From Luteibacter aegosomatissinici (lineage in GTDB: Bacteria; Pseudomonadota; Gammaproteobacteria; Xanthomonadales; Rhodanobacteraceae): a DNA stretch of 64,000 nt. The DNA lies in the NCBI RefSeq assembly GCF_023078495.1, contig NZ_CP095742.1, positions 3,162,001 to 3,226,000 of the forward strand. Direction: 5' to 3'. How positions within the stretch are numbered: position 1 is the stretch's first letter; each line of letters starts with the position of its first letter. Shown in pieces: positions 9,498 through 19,076 of the stretch. The notes under the pieces are model-generated. The model was given only the letters and a program-made list of their open reading frames with translations. It did no database searches and was not told the origin of the DNA. The position numbers were made by a program, and so were the translations under genes.

Positions 9498-10460
9498 TCA
9501 GGCGTCGTCCACGACCATCACAACCTTGCCAATCGCTCCACGACTCTCCAGAAACCGGTGTGCCTGGGCTCCGTCACGAAGCGCGTAAGTTGCCGCGATC
9601 TTCGGACGGAGTTCGCCACTTCGAATCTGCGCGAAAAGCGCTGCGGCACGCTCGCGCCGCTCACTCGCACTCGTGAGGACATTCCACAGATCACCGCCAG
9701 TAAGCGTCAGTGACCGATCCATGAGCAGTCGCGGATCGACGAGATCAGGATCGCCTGCCGCCATCCCGTAAAACACGACCGTTCCCCCGGTTCGTGTCGC
9801 CGCAAGGCTATCTCCCAACGTACGCCCGACCGAATCGTAGGCCACGTGGACGCCTTCGCCGTCGGTAGCCGCCAGCACACGCGCGACCAGATCGTCGTAG
9901 CCGAACACCTCGTTGGCGCCCGCGTCGCGTGCCGCCTGGCGCTTCTCATCGGATGACGCGACGCCGATGACGCGAACACCCTTCGCCCGAAGCATCTGCA
10001 CCAGCAGCAACCCCACGCCGCCGGCTGCCGCGTGCACCAGGGCCACCTGCCCGGCCTTCGGATGGGAGCTGTCGGTGACGAGATACTGTGCCGTCAGTCC
10101 CTGAAGCAGAACAGCGGCCGCCGTTTCATATGAAATATCGTCCGGCAGCGGAATCAACTTGTCAGCATCCACGGCAACAAGCTCGGCGTTGGCGAAGGGC
10201 ATATCGGCAAAGCCGACGCGCGTGCCCTTCGGAAACGGCCCATCGTCCGAAATGATGTCACCAGCGCCTTCATAACCAAGGACCCAGGGCGCGTCGCCCG
10301 CGAGGTGATAGGTGCCATTTCGGCGGTACACATCGGCAAAATTGAGCCCGACGGCCCGGGTGCGTACAAGCACCTGGCCGGGCTTCAGCGATGGATTCGC
10401 CACAGTCTCCCACTTAAGAACATCAGCACTGCCAAATTCGCGAAAGATAAGGGCTTGCAT
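9498..10460 (-). CDS. zinc-independent quinone oxidoreductase (MDR family)
   Basis: A 320-residue NADPH:quinone reductase-like protein of the medium-chain dehydrogenase/reductase superfamily. It shows the GroES-like N-terminal domain (VGLNFADVYRRNGTY, VLGYEGAGDI) and a Rossmann domain with HAAAGGVGLLLVQMLRAKG, the nucleotide-binding AAxGGVG motif. The zinc ligands of alcohol dehydrogenases are absent. It probably reduces quinones or enoyl/enone substrates with NADPH in the cytoplasm. It diverges from a siderophore receptor gene. The start at 10460 (MQALIFREFGSADVLKW) is the usual family start, although the ribosome site is weak. Confidence 0.88.
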   Translation of the reverse strand: MQALIFREFGSADVLKWETVANPSLKPGQVLVRTRAVGLNFADVYRRNGTYHLAGDAPWVLGYEGAGDIISDDGPFPKGTRVGFADMPFANAELVAVDADKLIPLPDDISYETAAAVLLQGLTAQYLVTDSSHPKAGQVALVHAAAGGVGLLLVQMLRAKGVRVIGVASSDEKRQAARDAGANEVFGYDDLVARVLAATDGEGVHVAYDSVGRTLGDSLAATRTGGTVVFYGMAAGDPDLVDPRLLMDRSLTLTGGDLWNVLTSASERRERAAALFAQIRSGELRPKIAATYALRDGAQAHRFLESRGAIGKVVMVVDDA

Positions 10461-10516
10461 AGGGGAATCCTGAAAATCGGGGCGACCGAGCCGTGCATAT
10501 TAACTCGTACCAATTT

Positions 10517-10535
10517 GCGAATCGCTCTCATTCTC
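10517..10535. promoter_or_regulatory. candidate Fur box upstream of siderophore receptor
   Basis: The 19 bp at this position match the Fur consensus GATAATGATAATCATTATC at about 11 positions, with a good right half (TCATTCTC). It lies about 80 bp before the TonB receptor start. The match is moderate, so iron regulation is a suggestion. Confidence 0.35.
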
Positions 10536-10612
10536 AGGATAATCTCAGACTCATATCTCACGCCAAGCCATCCCGCCCTGGGTAGCCGGCCCCATACCAA
10601 GGCCCCCTACCC

Positions 10613-12760
10613 ATGGACCCTCGCCTGTCCAGGCGCTCGCTTGCGCCTCGCATTTCTGCCCTTTGCTTCGCCCTGTCGCTCGCGTTCACCCACGCGGCCG
10701 TGGCCGCTGACAACAACGCCGACGCAGACCCCAAGAAAAAACGCTCGAACGCCACCGAGCTGGACAAGGTGGCCGTCGAAGCCACCACCACCGATGCGAC
10801 CTCGGCGGGCAGCAAGATCGACATCCCCAACCTGGAAACGGCGCAGGCCATCTCGGTGATCCCGCGCCAGCTGATCGATGACCAGGGTGTGCGCCGCCTG
10901 CCCGATGCGCTACGAAACGTCGCTGGCGTATCGCGCAGTGACGTATATGGCTTCTTCGATGGCTTCAACATCCGCGGCTTCGATGCCTCGTCAGGTGCGA
11001 CTTACCTGGACGGATTGGCACTTACCAATGAGATGGCCAGCACGGAGCTGGGCGGACTGGAGCGCATTGAAGTGGTGAAAGGACCGGCCTCCGGCCTGTA
11101 CGGCCAGGGCCCGCTCTCGGGGCTGGTTAACCTGATGAGCAAGCGTCCGCGCAATGATGCGTTCGTGGATGTACGGGCGGCCGTCGGAACCGATGATTTC
11201 CGCGAGATTGGGGTGGATGCCAACACACCGCTTTCGAAGGATGGCCAATGGCTGGGTCGCCTCAATATCATCCGCCGCGAACAGGATTACTTCGTGGACG
11301 CGTCGGACGCAAAACGCACCTACATTGCGCCCGCACTGACGTGGGCACCGACCAGCGACACGACGTGGACCTTCCTCGGCACCTACCAGCACGACAAGCT
11401 TCATCCGTGGTCGCCGACAACGGCCTACGGCACCATCCTTTACAACCCGAACGGCCGGCTCCCCCGCGACCGCGCGGTGAACGACACGCAATTCCCCGCC
11501 GAGCAGACGCGCGATGCCAAGGCCATCGGCTGGCAGCTCGACCAGCGCATCACGGATTGGCTTTCGTTCCACCAGGGGGTGCGCTACGAGGATTTCCATA
11601 ACTCGTGGGATCACTGGCTTTTCGCCAGCGGCTTGCACGAAGACGACATGCGCACGCTCGACCGCTTCTACTACGGCCCTTATAACGAGCACGGCCACTC
11701 TCTTCGCGTCGACAACAATGTGACGATCACGGGCAGCACGGGCGCCATCGATCACGAGCTGTTGGTCGGCATCGATTTTGCCCGACGCATGAACAGCTGG
11801 ACCAACAACTTCGATTACGGCCCCTACCCGTTCGATGTCTACGCGCCGCAGTACGGCACCGTGCCCGGCCCGGTGAACCTGGACATCACACGCTCGCGCG
11901 GCGACACAAAACAGCTGGGCTGGTACGTGCAGGATCACGCCGTGTGGGGCAAGTGGTCGGCCACCTTTGGCGCCCGCATCGACAAGGCTCGCACCGGAAC
12001 GGGCGAAGACACCACCCACGACACGGCGATCAGCCCGCGGGTAGGCCTTACCTATGCCATCAGTGACAGCGCCGCGTGGTACGCCAACTGGTCCAAGTCA
12101 TTCAATCCACAGGGCGGCTACCCGCGCTGGGATGGTGGCACTGTGCCACCGGAGCGCGGGCGCGATATCGAGACGGGCTTCAAGGTGCAGTCCACCGACG
12201 GACGCCTGCATGGCATGGTCACCGCTTTCCAGCTGACCCGCCAGAACGTGGCCACGGAGGACCTCGATCACCCGAACTTCTACGTGGTGACGGGCGAACA
12301 GCGCAGCCGTGGCCTGGAGCTGGAAGGGGGCATCAAGCCTGTCGCCGGCCTGGATATCACACTGGCGTATGCATGGACCAAGGCCGAGATCACCAAGGAC
12401 CACACGTTACCGACCGGTGTACGCCTGGCGGGCATCCCTCGCCATAACGCCAATCTGTGGGCAAAGTACATGGTGCAAGGTGGGGCACTTGCCGGATGGG
12501 GCGTGGGTGGTGGCATCAACTACCAAAGCGAACGCCTGGCAAGCAACTACGAACCCGTGGATCCGGTCTATGGGCGCCCGTTTGTCATGAAAGCCTACAC
12601 ACTGTTCGATGCGGCGGTTTACTACACCCATGGACCATGGGATGCGCAGGTCAACGTACGCAATGTGTTCGACAGGAAGTACTTCGTGACGGCTTCCAGC
12701 GATCGCACGGCATGGGGCTCACCGCGCAGCGTGATGCTGGAAGTGGAGCGGCACTTCTAA
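10613..12760 (+). CDS. TonB-dependent siderophore receptor
   Basis: A 715-residue outer-membrane receptor of the FhuE/FpvA-like siderophore class. After the signal peptide (cleavage near AVAADNN) there is a TonB-box-like ELDKVAVEATT, then a plug with QAISVIPRQLIDDQG, GFNIRGFD and LERIEVVKGPASGLYGQGPLSGLVN. The 22-strand barrel follows and ends in the expected aromatic C-terminus (SVMLEVERHF). Siderophore receptors bind ferric chelates and import them with TonB-ExbB-ExbD energy. A weak Fur-box-like sequence lies upstream. No siderophore synthesis genes are nearby, so xenosiderophore use is likely. Ligand unknown. Confidence 0.92.
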   Translation: MDPRLSRRSLAPRISALCFALSLAFTHAAVAADNNADADPKKKRSNATELDKVAVEATTTDATSAGSKIDIPNLETAQAISVIPRQLIDDQGVRRLPDALRNVAGVSRSDVYGFFDGFNIRGFDASSGATYLDGLALTNEMASTELGGLERIEVVKGPASGLYGQGPLSGLVNLMSKRPRNDAFVDVRAAVGTDDFREIGVDANTPLSKDGQWLGRLNIIRREQDYFVDASDAKRTYIAPALTWAPTSDTTWTFLGTYQHDKLHPWSPTTAYGTILYNPNGRLPRDRAVNDTQFPAEQTRDAKAIGWQLDQRITDWLSFHQGVRYEDFHNSWDHWLFASGLHEDDMRTLDRFYYGPYNEHGHSLRVDNNVTITGSTGAIDHELLVGIDFARRMNSWTNNFDYGPYPFDVYAPQYGTVPGPVNLDITRSRGDTKQLGWYVQDHAVWGKWSATFGARIDKARTGTGEDTTHDTAISPRVGLTYAISDSAAWYANWSKSFNPQGGYPRWDGGTVPPERGRDIETGFKVQSTDGRLHGMVTAFQLTRQNVATEDLDHPNFYVVTGEQRSRGLELEGGIKPVAGLDITLAYAWTKAEITKDHTLPTGVRLAGIPRHNANLWAKYMVQGGALAGWGVGGGINYQSERLASNYEPVDPVYGRPFVMKAYTLFDAAVYYTHGPWDAQVNVRNVFDRKYFVTASSDRTAWGSPRSVMLEVERHF

Positions 12761-12830
12761 GACGGCGCCGCTCCGGTTGCGCCACATCGGCCTACAATAG
12801 GGGGCGTCGAACCGCCCCCTGGAGGCCGCC

Positions 12831-13232
12831 ATGACGCTCTCAATCCGCCCCCTCATCGTCCTGGCGGCCGCCTGCATCGCCGCCCCGGCCCTTGCCTACA
12901 AAGACGACCCCGCCGCCGAGCTGGCGAAGATCACCAACGGCCGTATCGCCGGGAAGCCGCAGCGCTGCATCGACCTGCCCCAGGTGTACGGCACCCAGAT
13001 CATCGACAAGACGACGATTGCCTACCGGATCGGGCCGACCTATTACGTCAACCAGCTGAAGTCGGGGGCCAAAGCACTTAACTCCGACGACCTGATGGTG
13101 ACGAAGACGTTTGGCTCGCAACTGTGCGAAATGGATACGGTGGACATGGTGGACCGGTATGGCGGTGGGCGCCGTGGCTTTGCTGTGCTCGGCCCGTTCA
13201 TCCCGTACAAGCTGCCCGCAAAAGATCACTGA
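12831..13232 (+). CDS. small exported protein of unknown function
   Basis: 133 residues with a clear Sec signal peptide (MTLSIRPLIVLAAACIAAPALA). The mature part contains KITNGRIAGKPQRCIDL and a second cysteine in FGSQLCEMDTVDMVD, which could form a disulphide in the periplasm. A GGAGG ribosome site precedes the ATG. The pattern (RCIDL near the start, YRIGPTYYVN in the middle) is seen in exported hypotheticals of Xanthomonadales, but I cannot name a function. It follows the siderophore receptor by 70 bp on the same strand and may be co-transcribed with it. Confidence 0.75.
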   Translation: MTLSIRPLIVLAAACIAAPALAYKDDPAAELAKITNGRIAGKPQRCIDLPQVYGTQIIDKTTIAYRIGPTYYVNQLKSGAKALNSDDLMVTKTFGSQLCEMDTVDMVDRYGGGRRGFAVLGPFIPYKLPAKDH

Positions 13233-13302
13233 TAGCGGAGACGCAGGCAGCAACGCCACAAATACACACATTTGCAAATATCCCCAACTTGCCCCAACCT
13301 TG

Positions 13303-13326
13303 GGTAGGCGGCGCATGCCGCCTACC
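13303..13326. repeat. perfect 10-bp-stem palindrome
   Basis: GGTAGGCGGC, four loop bases, then GCCGCCTACC. It sits just upstream of the GH35 gene and lacks a T run, so it is either a weak terminator for the preceding gene or a dispersed palindrome. Confidence 0.6.
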
Positions 13327-13347
13327 GATGAACGATGGGAGATGGGG

Positions 13348-16200
13348 ATGTCGTGTTCCAAGTGGCCGTCAGGCCGTCGTGCGGCTTGCTGGGCCGGCCT
13401 CGCCATGTTGCTTGCCACTGCAGCCAACGCAGCGACACCCGCGCCGTCAACCGCGCATACGGTTACCTTCGACCGACACTCCCTGATCATCGATGGAAAG
13501 CCGACCTATATCTGGTCGGGCTCGTTCCACTACTGGCGGCTACCGAGCCCGGAATCGTGGAAGGACGTCCTGCAGAAGATGAAGGCCGCGGGCTTCAACG
13601 CGGTCGAGATCTACTTCGACTGGGGTTACCACTCGCCCAAGCGTGGCGTGTACGACTTCACCGGCATCCGCGACGTGGACCGCCTGCTCGACATGGCCCG
13701 CGATGTGGGGATCTATGTCATCGCACGCCCCGGCCCGTACATCAATGCCGAAACCGATGCCGGCGGCTTCCCCGGGTGGCTGGTCAGCACCGCGGGCAAA
13801 CCCCGTTCCACGGCCCCTGAGTACACGGCGGCCTACCAGGAATGGATGACCCAGATCGACCGGATCATCGCCAGGCACCAGATAACCGACGGTCGCGGAA
13901 CCGTCCTGCTCTACCAGGTCGAGAACGAGTTCTATAACGACTCCCCCGATGGAAGGGCCTACATGCAGGCCCTGGAAGACAAGGCGAGGGCCGATGGCAT
14001 CACCGTGCCGCTGTTCGGCAACCACAACACCAACTTCTTCGAAGGCGTCGGCAAGCTCGACATGCCGGGGTACGACTCGTACCCCATGGATTTCGACTGC
14101 ACCCGGCCGGACCGGTGGAACGCCGTCTACGACTTCGCCAGCGAACGGCGCGGCCTGAAGGATACGCCGCTGTTCTTTCCTGAGTACCAGGGCGGCGCAT
14201 TCGATGTATGGGGTGGTCCGGGTTACGAAGCCTGCCGCAAGCTCACCGGCCCGGCGTTCGAGCGCGTGTTCTACGAAGCCACCATGGCTTCGGGCTCGAC
14301 CATGCAGAACTTCTACATGACCTATGGCGGAATGAACTGGGGATGGCTCTCGTCTCCCGGCGTGTACACGTCGTACGACTACGGCGCGGCCATTACCACC
14401 AGCCGACAGCTCACGCCCAAGTACGATCAGCAAAAGCTGATCGGTTACATGACCCGCGCAGCAGCGCCACTCGCGCGCACCGATGCCGTGGGTACCTGGG
14501 TACCTGACAACCCCCGTCTGCGCGTGACCGCCCGGGTAAACCCTGACGATGGCACGCGTTTCTATATCCTGCGCCATGCCGATGCGGCGGATACGACCGA
14601 CGATGCCACGCACCTGAAAATCGCGCTGGGCAAGAACGGCGACACAACCATCCCGCTGGCACCCGGCACGGCCATCCATATCAACGGCAGGGACTCGAAA
14701 GTTCTGTTGGCGAACTTCAAGTTCGGCCAGCAAGACCTCGTGTATTCAACCTCAGAGCTACTGACCCAACTGCATACCGGCGATCGCGATATCGCCGTGC
14801 TCTACGGCCGGCCGGGTGAAGATGGCGAAACTGTGCTCCGCTACGACGATCGCCCCACGGTCCGCGTCCTCGACGGCAAGGTCGAAACGCGATGGGACGC
14901 GGCCGCCCACACGCTCCGCCTCAACTACCGCCATGACGGGCTCGCCAAGGTGGAAATCAATGGGGGCAAGGCGCCGCTACTGCTCTTGCTGGGCGACAAC
15001 GCCGCCGCGACGCGATTCTGGCAGCTCGGGGCGACAGACGAGCCCGTGCTGCTTCGCGGCCCTTATCTCGCACGCACGGCGGAACGGCACGGTGGTGTAC
15101 TCGCACTCACAGGCGATGCCGACCGCGCTGGCGAGCTCGAGGTCTTCGCACCGACCGGCACACGCCAGGTGACCTGGAACGGCAAATCGCTGCAGACGAC
15201 CGCCTCGGCGTCCGGCAGCCTGCTCAGCCGTATCGATGGGCCTTCACCCGTCGCCCTCCCCGCACTCGACGCATGGCACGTCACCGACGGCGCACCTGAA
15301 ATCGCTACCACGTTCGATGACCGCGCCTGGCAAGCAACCGACCGCACCAGCACGCCGAACGACTATTGGGATCACAAGCTACCCATCCTCGACAGCGACG
15401 ACTACGGCTTCCACCATGGCCACGTGTGGTACCGCGGGCACTTCACCGCTACTGGCAAGGAAACGGCGATCCAGCTCTCCGCGAACCTCGGCGTACACCT
15501 GGGCAACCATGGCATCTTCACCGCGTGGATCAACGGACACTTCCTCGGCAACAACCCCAGCGGCTCCCAGCAGTTTCCGATCGATCCAGCTTGGCTGAAA
15601 AAGGGCGGTGACAACGTCGTTTCCGTGCTGGTGGAAAATACCGGGCACCTGCAGGAAGAACACAACGGCGCGTTCCGCGAGCCACGCGGGCTCCTGTCGG
15701 CGAGGCTTGAAGGCTCGCAGGCGGTGATCCGCTGGAAGATCCAGGGCAACACGGGCGGTGAAGACCTGGTCGATCCGATGCGTGGCCCCTTCAACATCGG
15801 CGGCCTCTATGGTGAGCGCAACGGCTGGCACCTGCCGGGCTTCAAGGACAGCGACTGGGCCAAAGCCACGCTTCCCCGGACCACCGACAAGCCCGGCATG
15901 GATTGGTATCGCACGACGTTCAAACTGGATATCCCCGACGGCCAGGACGCCCCCATCGCCATCCGTATCCACGATGCCGTGCCTCTTCACTATCGCGCCA
16001 TCGTCTTCATCAACGGGTGGCAAATCGGCCGTTACATCAGCGACGTGGGCCCACAGACGGATTTCGAGCTACCGCCTGGCCTGCTCAACCGGCATGGCGA
16101 GAACACGATCGCCATCGCCTCGTGGAGCACGGCGCAGGATGGTGGGCTGGGTGAGGTCACGCTTGTGATGCAAGGCAATTACACCACCGGCCTAAGGTGA
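13348..16200 (+). CDS. GH35 beta-galactosidase, exported
   Basis: Exo-beta-galactosidase of family GH35, probably periplasmic, removing terminal galactose from plant or other oligosaccharides. The start at 13348 is chosen because GGGAG lies about 8 bp upstream and a signal peptide follows (GRRAACWAGLAMLLATAANA). The reading frame is open from 13111, but the extension overlaps the preceding gene in another frame. Catalytic landmarks are the acid/base glutamate in QVENEF and the nucleophile glutamate in FFPEYQGGAFD, with GSFHYWRLP and FNAVEIYFDWGYHSP at the barrel start. The C-terminal half contains jelly-roll galactose-binding domains. At 950 residues it is a long family member. It may work with the GH95 enzyme on xyloglucan fragments (inference). 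Confidence 0.92.
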   Translation: MSCSKWPSGRRAACWAGLAMLLATAANAATPAPSTAHTVTFDRHSLIIDGKPTYIWSGSFHYWRLPSPESWKDVLQKMKAAGFNAVEIYFDWGYHSPKRGVYDFTGIRDVDRLLDMARDVGIYVIARPGPYINAETDAGGFPGWLVSTAGKPRSTAPEYTAAYQEWMTQIDRIIARHQITDGRGTVLLYQVENEFYNDSPDGRAYMQALEDKARADGITVPLFGNHNTNFFEGVGKLDMPGYDSYPMDFDCTRPDRWNAVYDFASERRGLKDTPLFFPEYQGGAFDVWGGPGYEACRKLTGPAFERVFYEATMASGSTMQNFYMTYGGMNWGWLSSPGVYTSYDYGAAITTSRQLTPKYDQQKLIGYMTRAAAPLARTDAVGTWVPDNPRLRVTARVNPDDGTRFYILRHADAADTTDDATHLKIALGKNGDTTIPLAPGTAIHINGRDSKVLLANFKFGQQDLVYSTSELLTQLHTGDRDIAVLYGRPGEDGETVLRYDDRPTVRVLDGKVETRWDAAAHTLRLNYRHDGLAKVEINGGKAPLLLLLGDNAAATRFWQLGATDEPVLLRGPYLARTAERHGGVLALTGDADRAGELEVFAPTGTRQVTWNGKSLQTTASASGSLLSRIDGPSPVALPALDAWHVTDGAPEIATTFDDRAWQATDRTSTPNDYWDHKLPILDSDDYGFHHGHVWYRGHFTATGKETAIQLSANLGVHLGNHGIFTAWINGHFLGNNPSGSQQFPIDPAWLKKGGDNVVSVLVENTGHLQEEHNGAFREPRGLLSARLEGSQAVIRWKIQGNTGGEDLVDPMRGPFNIGGLYGERNGWHLPGFKDSDWAKATLPRTTDKPGMDWYRTTFKLDIPDGQDAPIAIRIHDAVPLHYRAIVFINGWQIGRYISDVGPQTDFELPPGLLNRHGENTIAIASWSTAQDGGLGEVTLVMQGNYTTGLR

Positions 16201-16263
16201 TCCGAGTTGCAGGCGCGCGCACCCGATCGCCAGCGAAATGACTGGACGGCTGTCGCAGGCGAT

Positions 16264-17637
16264 TCATTCGGAAAACCTGCGCCTCAATACGCCCACGGCT
16301 TCAGCATTGCGATGTGCGATCTCGCGAAACGCAACGCTGACATCGTCGTGGTTTGCGACGCGCTCCCAGAACGTCGCTGCCCACGATGCAGCCCGCTGCC
16401 AGTAGCCCATGTCAGCAGGTACGGGCGTCGCGGGCTGAAACTCCCTGGGCACCACCGCACCATTGCCCGCGGGGCGATACAACATGGGAAGCATGTCATA
16501 GCTTGGCGCAAGCGTAAGCGGCAAGGCATCGTCCAGGAAGAAACCAAGATTGCCGAAGTGCATATCGGCATTGGCGATCATGCGGCCAAACCACCAACGC
16601 TGCCTTACGCCGGCTTCGGTTGACGCATCCACCCAGTCGCCCTTGAACATCCGTGATGCGGCACCCGCCCAAGTATCCCGCTCGCCATCGTGCGCATCAC
16701 TCCAGGCGGCCAGCGTCACAAAGCCCCGGCGGCCATATGCGCCTATGCGATCGAACCGCGTGACTTCGAGGCAAAGCCTGCCGCCGGACCAGATCAATTC
16801 GCTGCGGGCACTCGGGTGCTCATTCTCCGCCAACACCTCGCCCGCGAGGTGTTCGCATATCAAGAGATCTGCCCAGCGCCGGCCGGCCGGATCATCCACA
16901 TTTTCGCTGAACTTGACGATCACATGGCGGATCGACCCGTCGTCGTCCATTACTCGCGCTGTGAACTTGGGTTGCTCACCTGCAGCGGATGACCCCACAG
17001 GTTCGCCCGCCAGGGCACTATCGGCCCGACGCGAATACTCTACCGTGCGCGTGGCCGAAGGAATGGCCGCTGCCGCCGGGCGCAATGCACGGTCAAGACC
17101 GCTCGTACCCAGGACAAAATTCCCGGGACTGTCTTCGCCATGGCGCAATAGTGCAGCGAGCACCGCATCGTCGTTCCAACGAAGGATATCGTTGGGAAGC
17201 CCCAACTCACGAGCCCACTGCTGGGCAAATTGGCGTCCAAGAAAGCCCTGCGGCCGCTGGTCGTCGAGAAACCAGGGAACACCTGGGAAATGGCCATCGA
17301 TAAATTCGCCCCTGAGCCAGTCGGGACGATGCTCCGCCATGAGGACGCTTCCTCCGCCATAAAGCGCGACGAGGTCACCAAGCGCATGCGGACGTCCTTG
17401 AGCATCGATGCGATACAAAGGCCACGCAGAACCGAGGCCATGTACGTCGCGCACGACGGCATACTGGGAGCGCCGTGCCTTGCCGATACGCACCACCTGG
17501 CCTTCCAACGTACCGAGGAGACGGGACATGGAGGGCTGACTCACGCCTATGACCGCCGCCAACTCGGCAGCACTGGACGCCCCTTGCAGGCGCAGGAAGT
17601 CCATGATCGCGGCAGACTGGCGGGTGCTTGAGGCCAT
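16264..17637 (-). CDS. HipA-family kinase with N-terminal winged helix (YjjJ-like)
   Basis: A 457-residue single-chain HipA-type serine/threonine kinase. Residues 1-60 form a winged helix (ELAAVIGVSQPSMSRLLGTLEG), the place taken by a separate HipB antitoxin in hipBA operons, as in E. coli YjjJ. The kinase part has the P-loop-like GSSAAGEQPKF, catalytic ANADMHFGN and the metal-binding SYDMLP. All key residues are present. Start Met at 17637 is preferred to 17661 because it matches family N-termini; neither has a good ribosome site. No separate antitoxin gene is adjacent. It converges with the GH35 gene. Targets are unknown; related HipA kinases phosphorylate aminoacyl-tRNA synthetases. Confidence 0.85.
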   Translation of the reverse strand: MASSTRQSAAIMDFLRLQGASSAAELAAVIGVSQPSMSRLLGTLEGQVVRIGKARRSQYAVVRDVHGLGSAWPLYRIDAQGRPHALGDLVALYGGGSVLMAEHRPDWLRGEFIDGHFPGVPWFLDDQRPQGFLGRQFAQQWARELGLPNDILRWNDDAVLAALLRHGEDSPGNFVLGTSGLDRALRPAAAAIPSATRTVEYSRRADSALAGEPVGSSAAGEQPKFTARVMDDDGSIRHVIVKFSENVDDPAGRRWADLLICEHLAGEVLAENEHPSARSELIWSGGRLCLEVTRFDRIGAYGRRGFVTLAAWSDAHDGERDTWAGAASRMFKGDWVDASTEAGVRQRWWFGRMIANADMHFGNLGFFLDDALPLTLAPSYDMLPMLYRPAGNGAVVPREFQPATPVPADMGYWQRAASWAATFWERVANHDDVSVAFREIAHRNAEAVGVLRRRFSE

Positions 17638-17640
17638 GAC

Positions 17641-17679
17641 TGAATAGATACTTGAATACATAATTCAAGTCAATATTCA
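17641..17679. promoter_or_regulatory. nested inverted repeats upstream of hipA-like gene, candidate auto-operator
   Basis: An AT-rich stretch holds a perfect dyad CTTGAA-N7-TTCAAG (17651-17669) framed by an outer TGAATA (17641-17646) and TATTCA (17674-17679). It lies at the start of the kinase gene, where a fused winged-helix domain could bind and repress. Two further GAATAGATT copies lie upstream near 17718-17740. Confidence 0.5.
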
Positions 17680-17810
17680 TATTTATCAGTAACCTATTCT
17701 CACACTTGATGAGCATATCGAATAGATTTTGAATAGATTATCCAAGTGGCGGCATCGAGATTTCAAACCGGAACTAGTCGGCGGACGAGCAAAGTCCCGG
17801 TGAGCGACCC

Positions 17811-17837
17811 GGCATCGCTGCTTGTAGCAGCGATGCC
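17811..17837. terminator. 11-bp-stem hairpin downstream of 17844 gene
   Basis: GGCATCGCTGC, loop TTGTA, GCAGCGATGCC. It directly follows the stop of the minus-strand exported-protein gene and may terminate or stabilise its transcript; no T run is present. Confidence 0.5.
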
Positions 17838-17843
17838 ACGAGA

Positions 17844-18500
17844 CTAGCCATCTTTCGACGGCACGCCGGCGATGGCGGGCACAAGGACCGATTCCACGTG
17901 CACATCACGGTGGACAAACAGCAGAGCGCGGACGTCCACGTGCGCTTTCATCCCTGTAGCCACAAAGCCGGCCGCGGGGGTGGGCGCAAAGTCGTAATCG
18001 AAATCGATGACCTTCACGTTCGCAAAGAAGCCACCCACGGGCTTCTGCAGGCGCAAGGCAATGTGGCTTATATACGGATGCCCCGAGGCATCCATGATGA
18101 CCTCGGCCGTTCCGTCGTAGCTTTCCTGGTCATCACCATCGGAGGTGACGTGCGCCTTGCCCGTGCCCATGGAGCCCTTCGGCACGGTGCGCGTCGTGAA
18201 CGTGTAAATCATGCGATCGGGATCACCGGCAGCGCGCCTGGCGTCGTTACCGACCACCGATTTCAATACCGCATAGGAAGGCAGCGCCTTCGACGGCTCC
18301 TTGCGTGGATCGACCACCTCTGTCTCGGTCTCGGGTTCATCGCCACCCTTGACCTGCGAGGTCGTCCGCACCACGCCGTTTACCTCGGCCACGGGAACCG
18401 CCGGGCGCCCGAGGGCCTCGGCCAGTAGCGCATCGTTGGCTGAAGCCGCCGATGCCAACCCAAGTGCCGCCAGCCCCACACAGCGAATCCGTCTTAACAT
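17844..18500 (-). CDS. exported protein of unknown function
   Basis: 218 residues from the ATG at 18500, which has a GGGGAGAAG ribosome site; the longer frame from 18539 lacks one. A Sec signal peptide (MLRRIRCVGLAALGLASAASA) is present. The mature part includes TYTFTTRTVPKGSMGTGKAHV-like strands (YTFTTRTVPKGSMGTG), DASGHPYISHIALRLQKPV, and VIDFDYDFAPTPAAGF, giving a beta-rich periplasmic or outer-membrane-associated protein. I do not recognise the family. It diverges from the small gene at 18716. Confidence 0.75.
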   Translation of the reverse strand: MLRRIRCVGLAALGLASAASANDALLAEALGRPAVPVAEVNGVVRTTSQVKGGDEPETETEVVDPRKEPSKALPSYAVLKSVVGNDARRAAGDPDRMIYTFTTRTVPKGSMGTGKAHVTSDGDDQESYDGTAEVIMDASGHPYISHIALRLQKPVGGFFANVKVIDFDYDFAPTPAAGFVATGMKAHVDVRALLFVHRDVHVESVLVPAIAGVPSKDG

Positions 18501-18715
18501 GGCCACTTCTCCCCATGACGCTTTCAGACCCGGAGACACTATCCGCAGACCCAGGACGGCTCATGCCCCAGAGGTCACCGGGTGCCATCAGTCACAGGCC
18601 ATGCGGTGCGCAGGCCCTCTATTCGCCAACCCGCGCACAAAGCCCGCGACCCACCCATTTTCCCGATAGACCGCCCCGGCGCCGCCGCGTATGCTCCGGC
18701 CCCAAGGGGGAGTCC

Positions 18716-19072
18716 ATGGACGAAAAAAAGAAGAACATCCTGCACGTGCGGCCGCCGAACTTTACGTCGGGCGTGGCCACGGGCATCGCGATCACCGGGC
18801 CGACGGATGATGGCTTCGTCCATCTGCACTTTTTCCGGGAAACCCAGCGCATCACGCACGATGACGTGCCATCACGCTCGCCGGCGCCGAACGAAGTGGA
18901 GTTCGCCTGGGGGCGTGCCGAGCCGCACATCCACCCGCAGCGGGAAGAGCTTGCCGTCGTTTCCGTGCCCATGGGCCGCCTCCAGCTGATGGCGCAGGCA
19001 CTGGGCCGTGCCGCGCAGTTCGTCGAATCCATCAACGAACCTCCGGTCCGCGGCCCGAACAAGGTGGCGTAG
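18716..19072 (+). CDS. small cytoplasmic protein of unknown function
   Basis: 118 residues beginning MDEKKKNILHVRPPNFTSGVA, with GGGGGAG placed a few bases before the ATG. No signal peptide or membrane helix. The sequence ITGPTDDGFVHLHFFRETQRITHDDVP followed by a C-terminal helix (MGRLQLMAQALGRAAQFVESI) looks like a compact alpha/beta protein, possibly related to DUF-type proteins with a beta sheet and one long helix. Codon use matches its neighbours. It converges on the antiporter gene, with only 4 bp between the two stop codons. Function unknown. Confidence 0.7.
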   Translation: MDEKKKNILHVRPPNFTSGVATGIAITGPTDDGFVHLHFFRETQRITHDDVPSRSPAPNEVEFAWGRAEPHIHPQREELAVVSVPMGRLQLMAQALGRAAQFVESINEPPVRGPNKVA

Positions 19073-19076
19073 GCCG

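Noticed and set aside
13111-13347. upstream extension of the GH35 gene
   Set aside because: It overlaps the preceding exported-protein gene in another frame and lacks a ribosome site. The Met at 13348 has both ribosome site and signal peptide.
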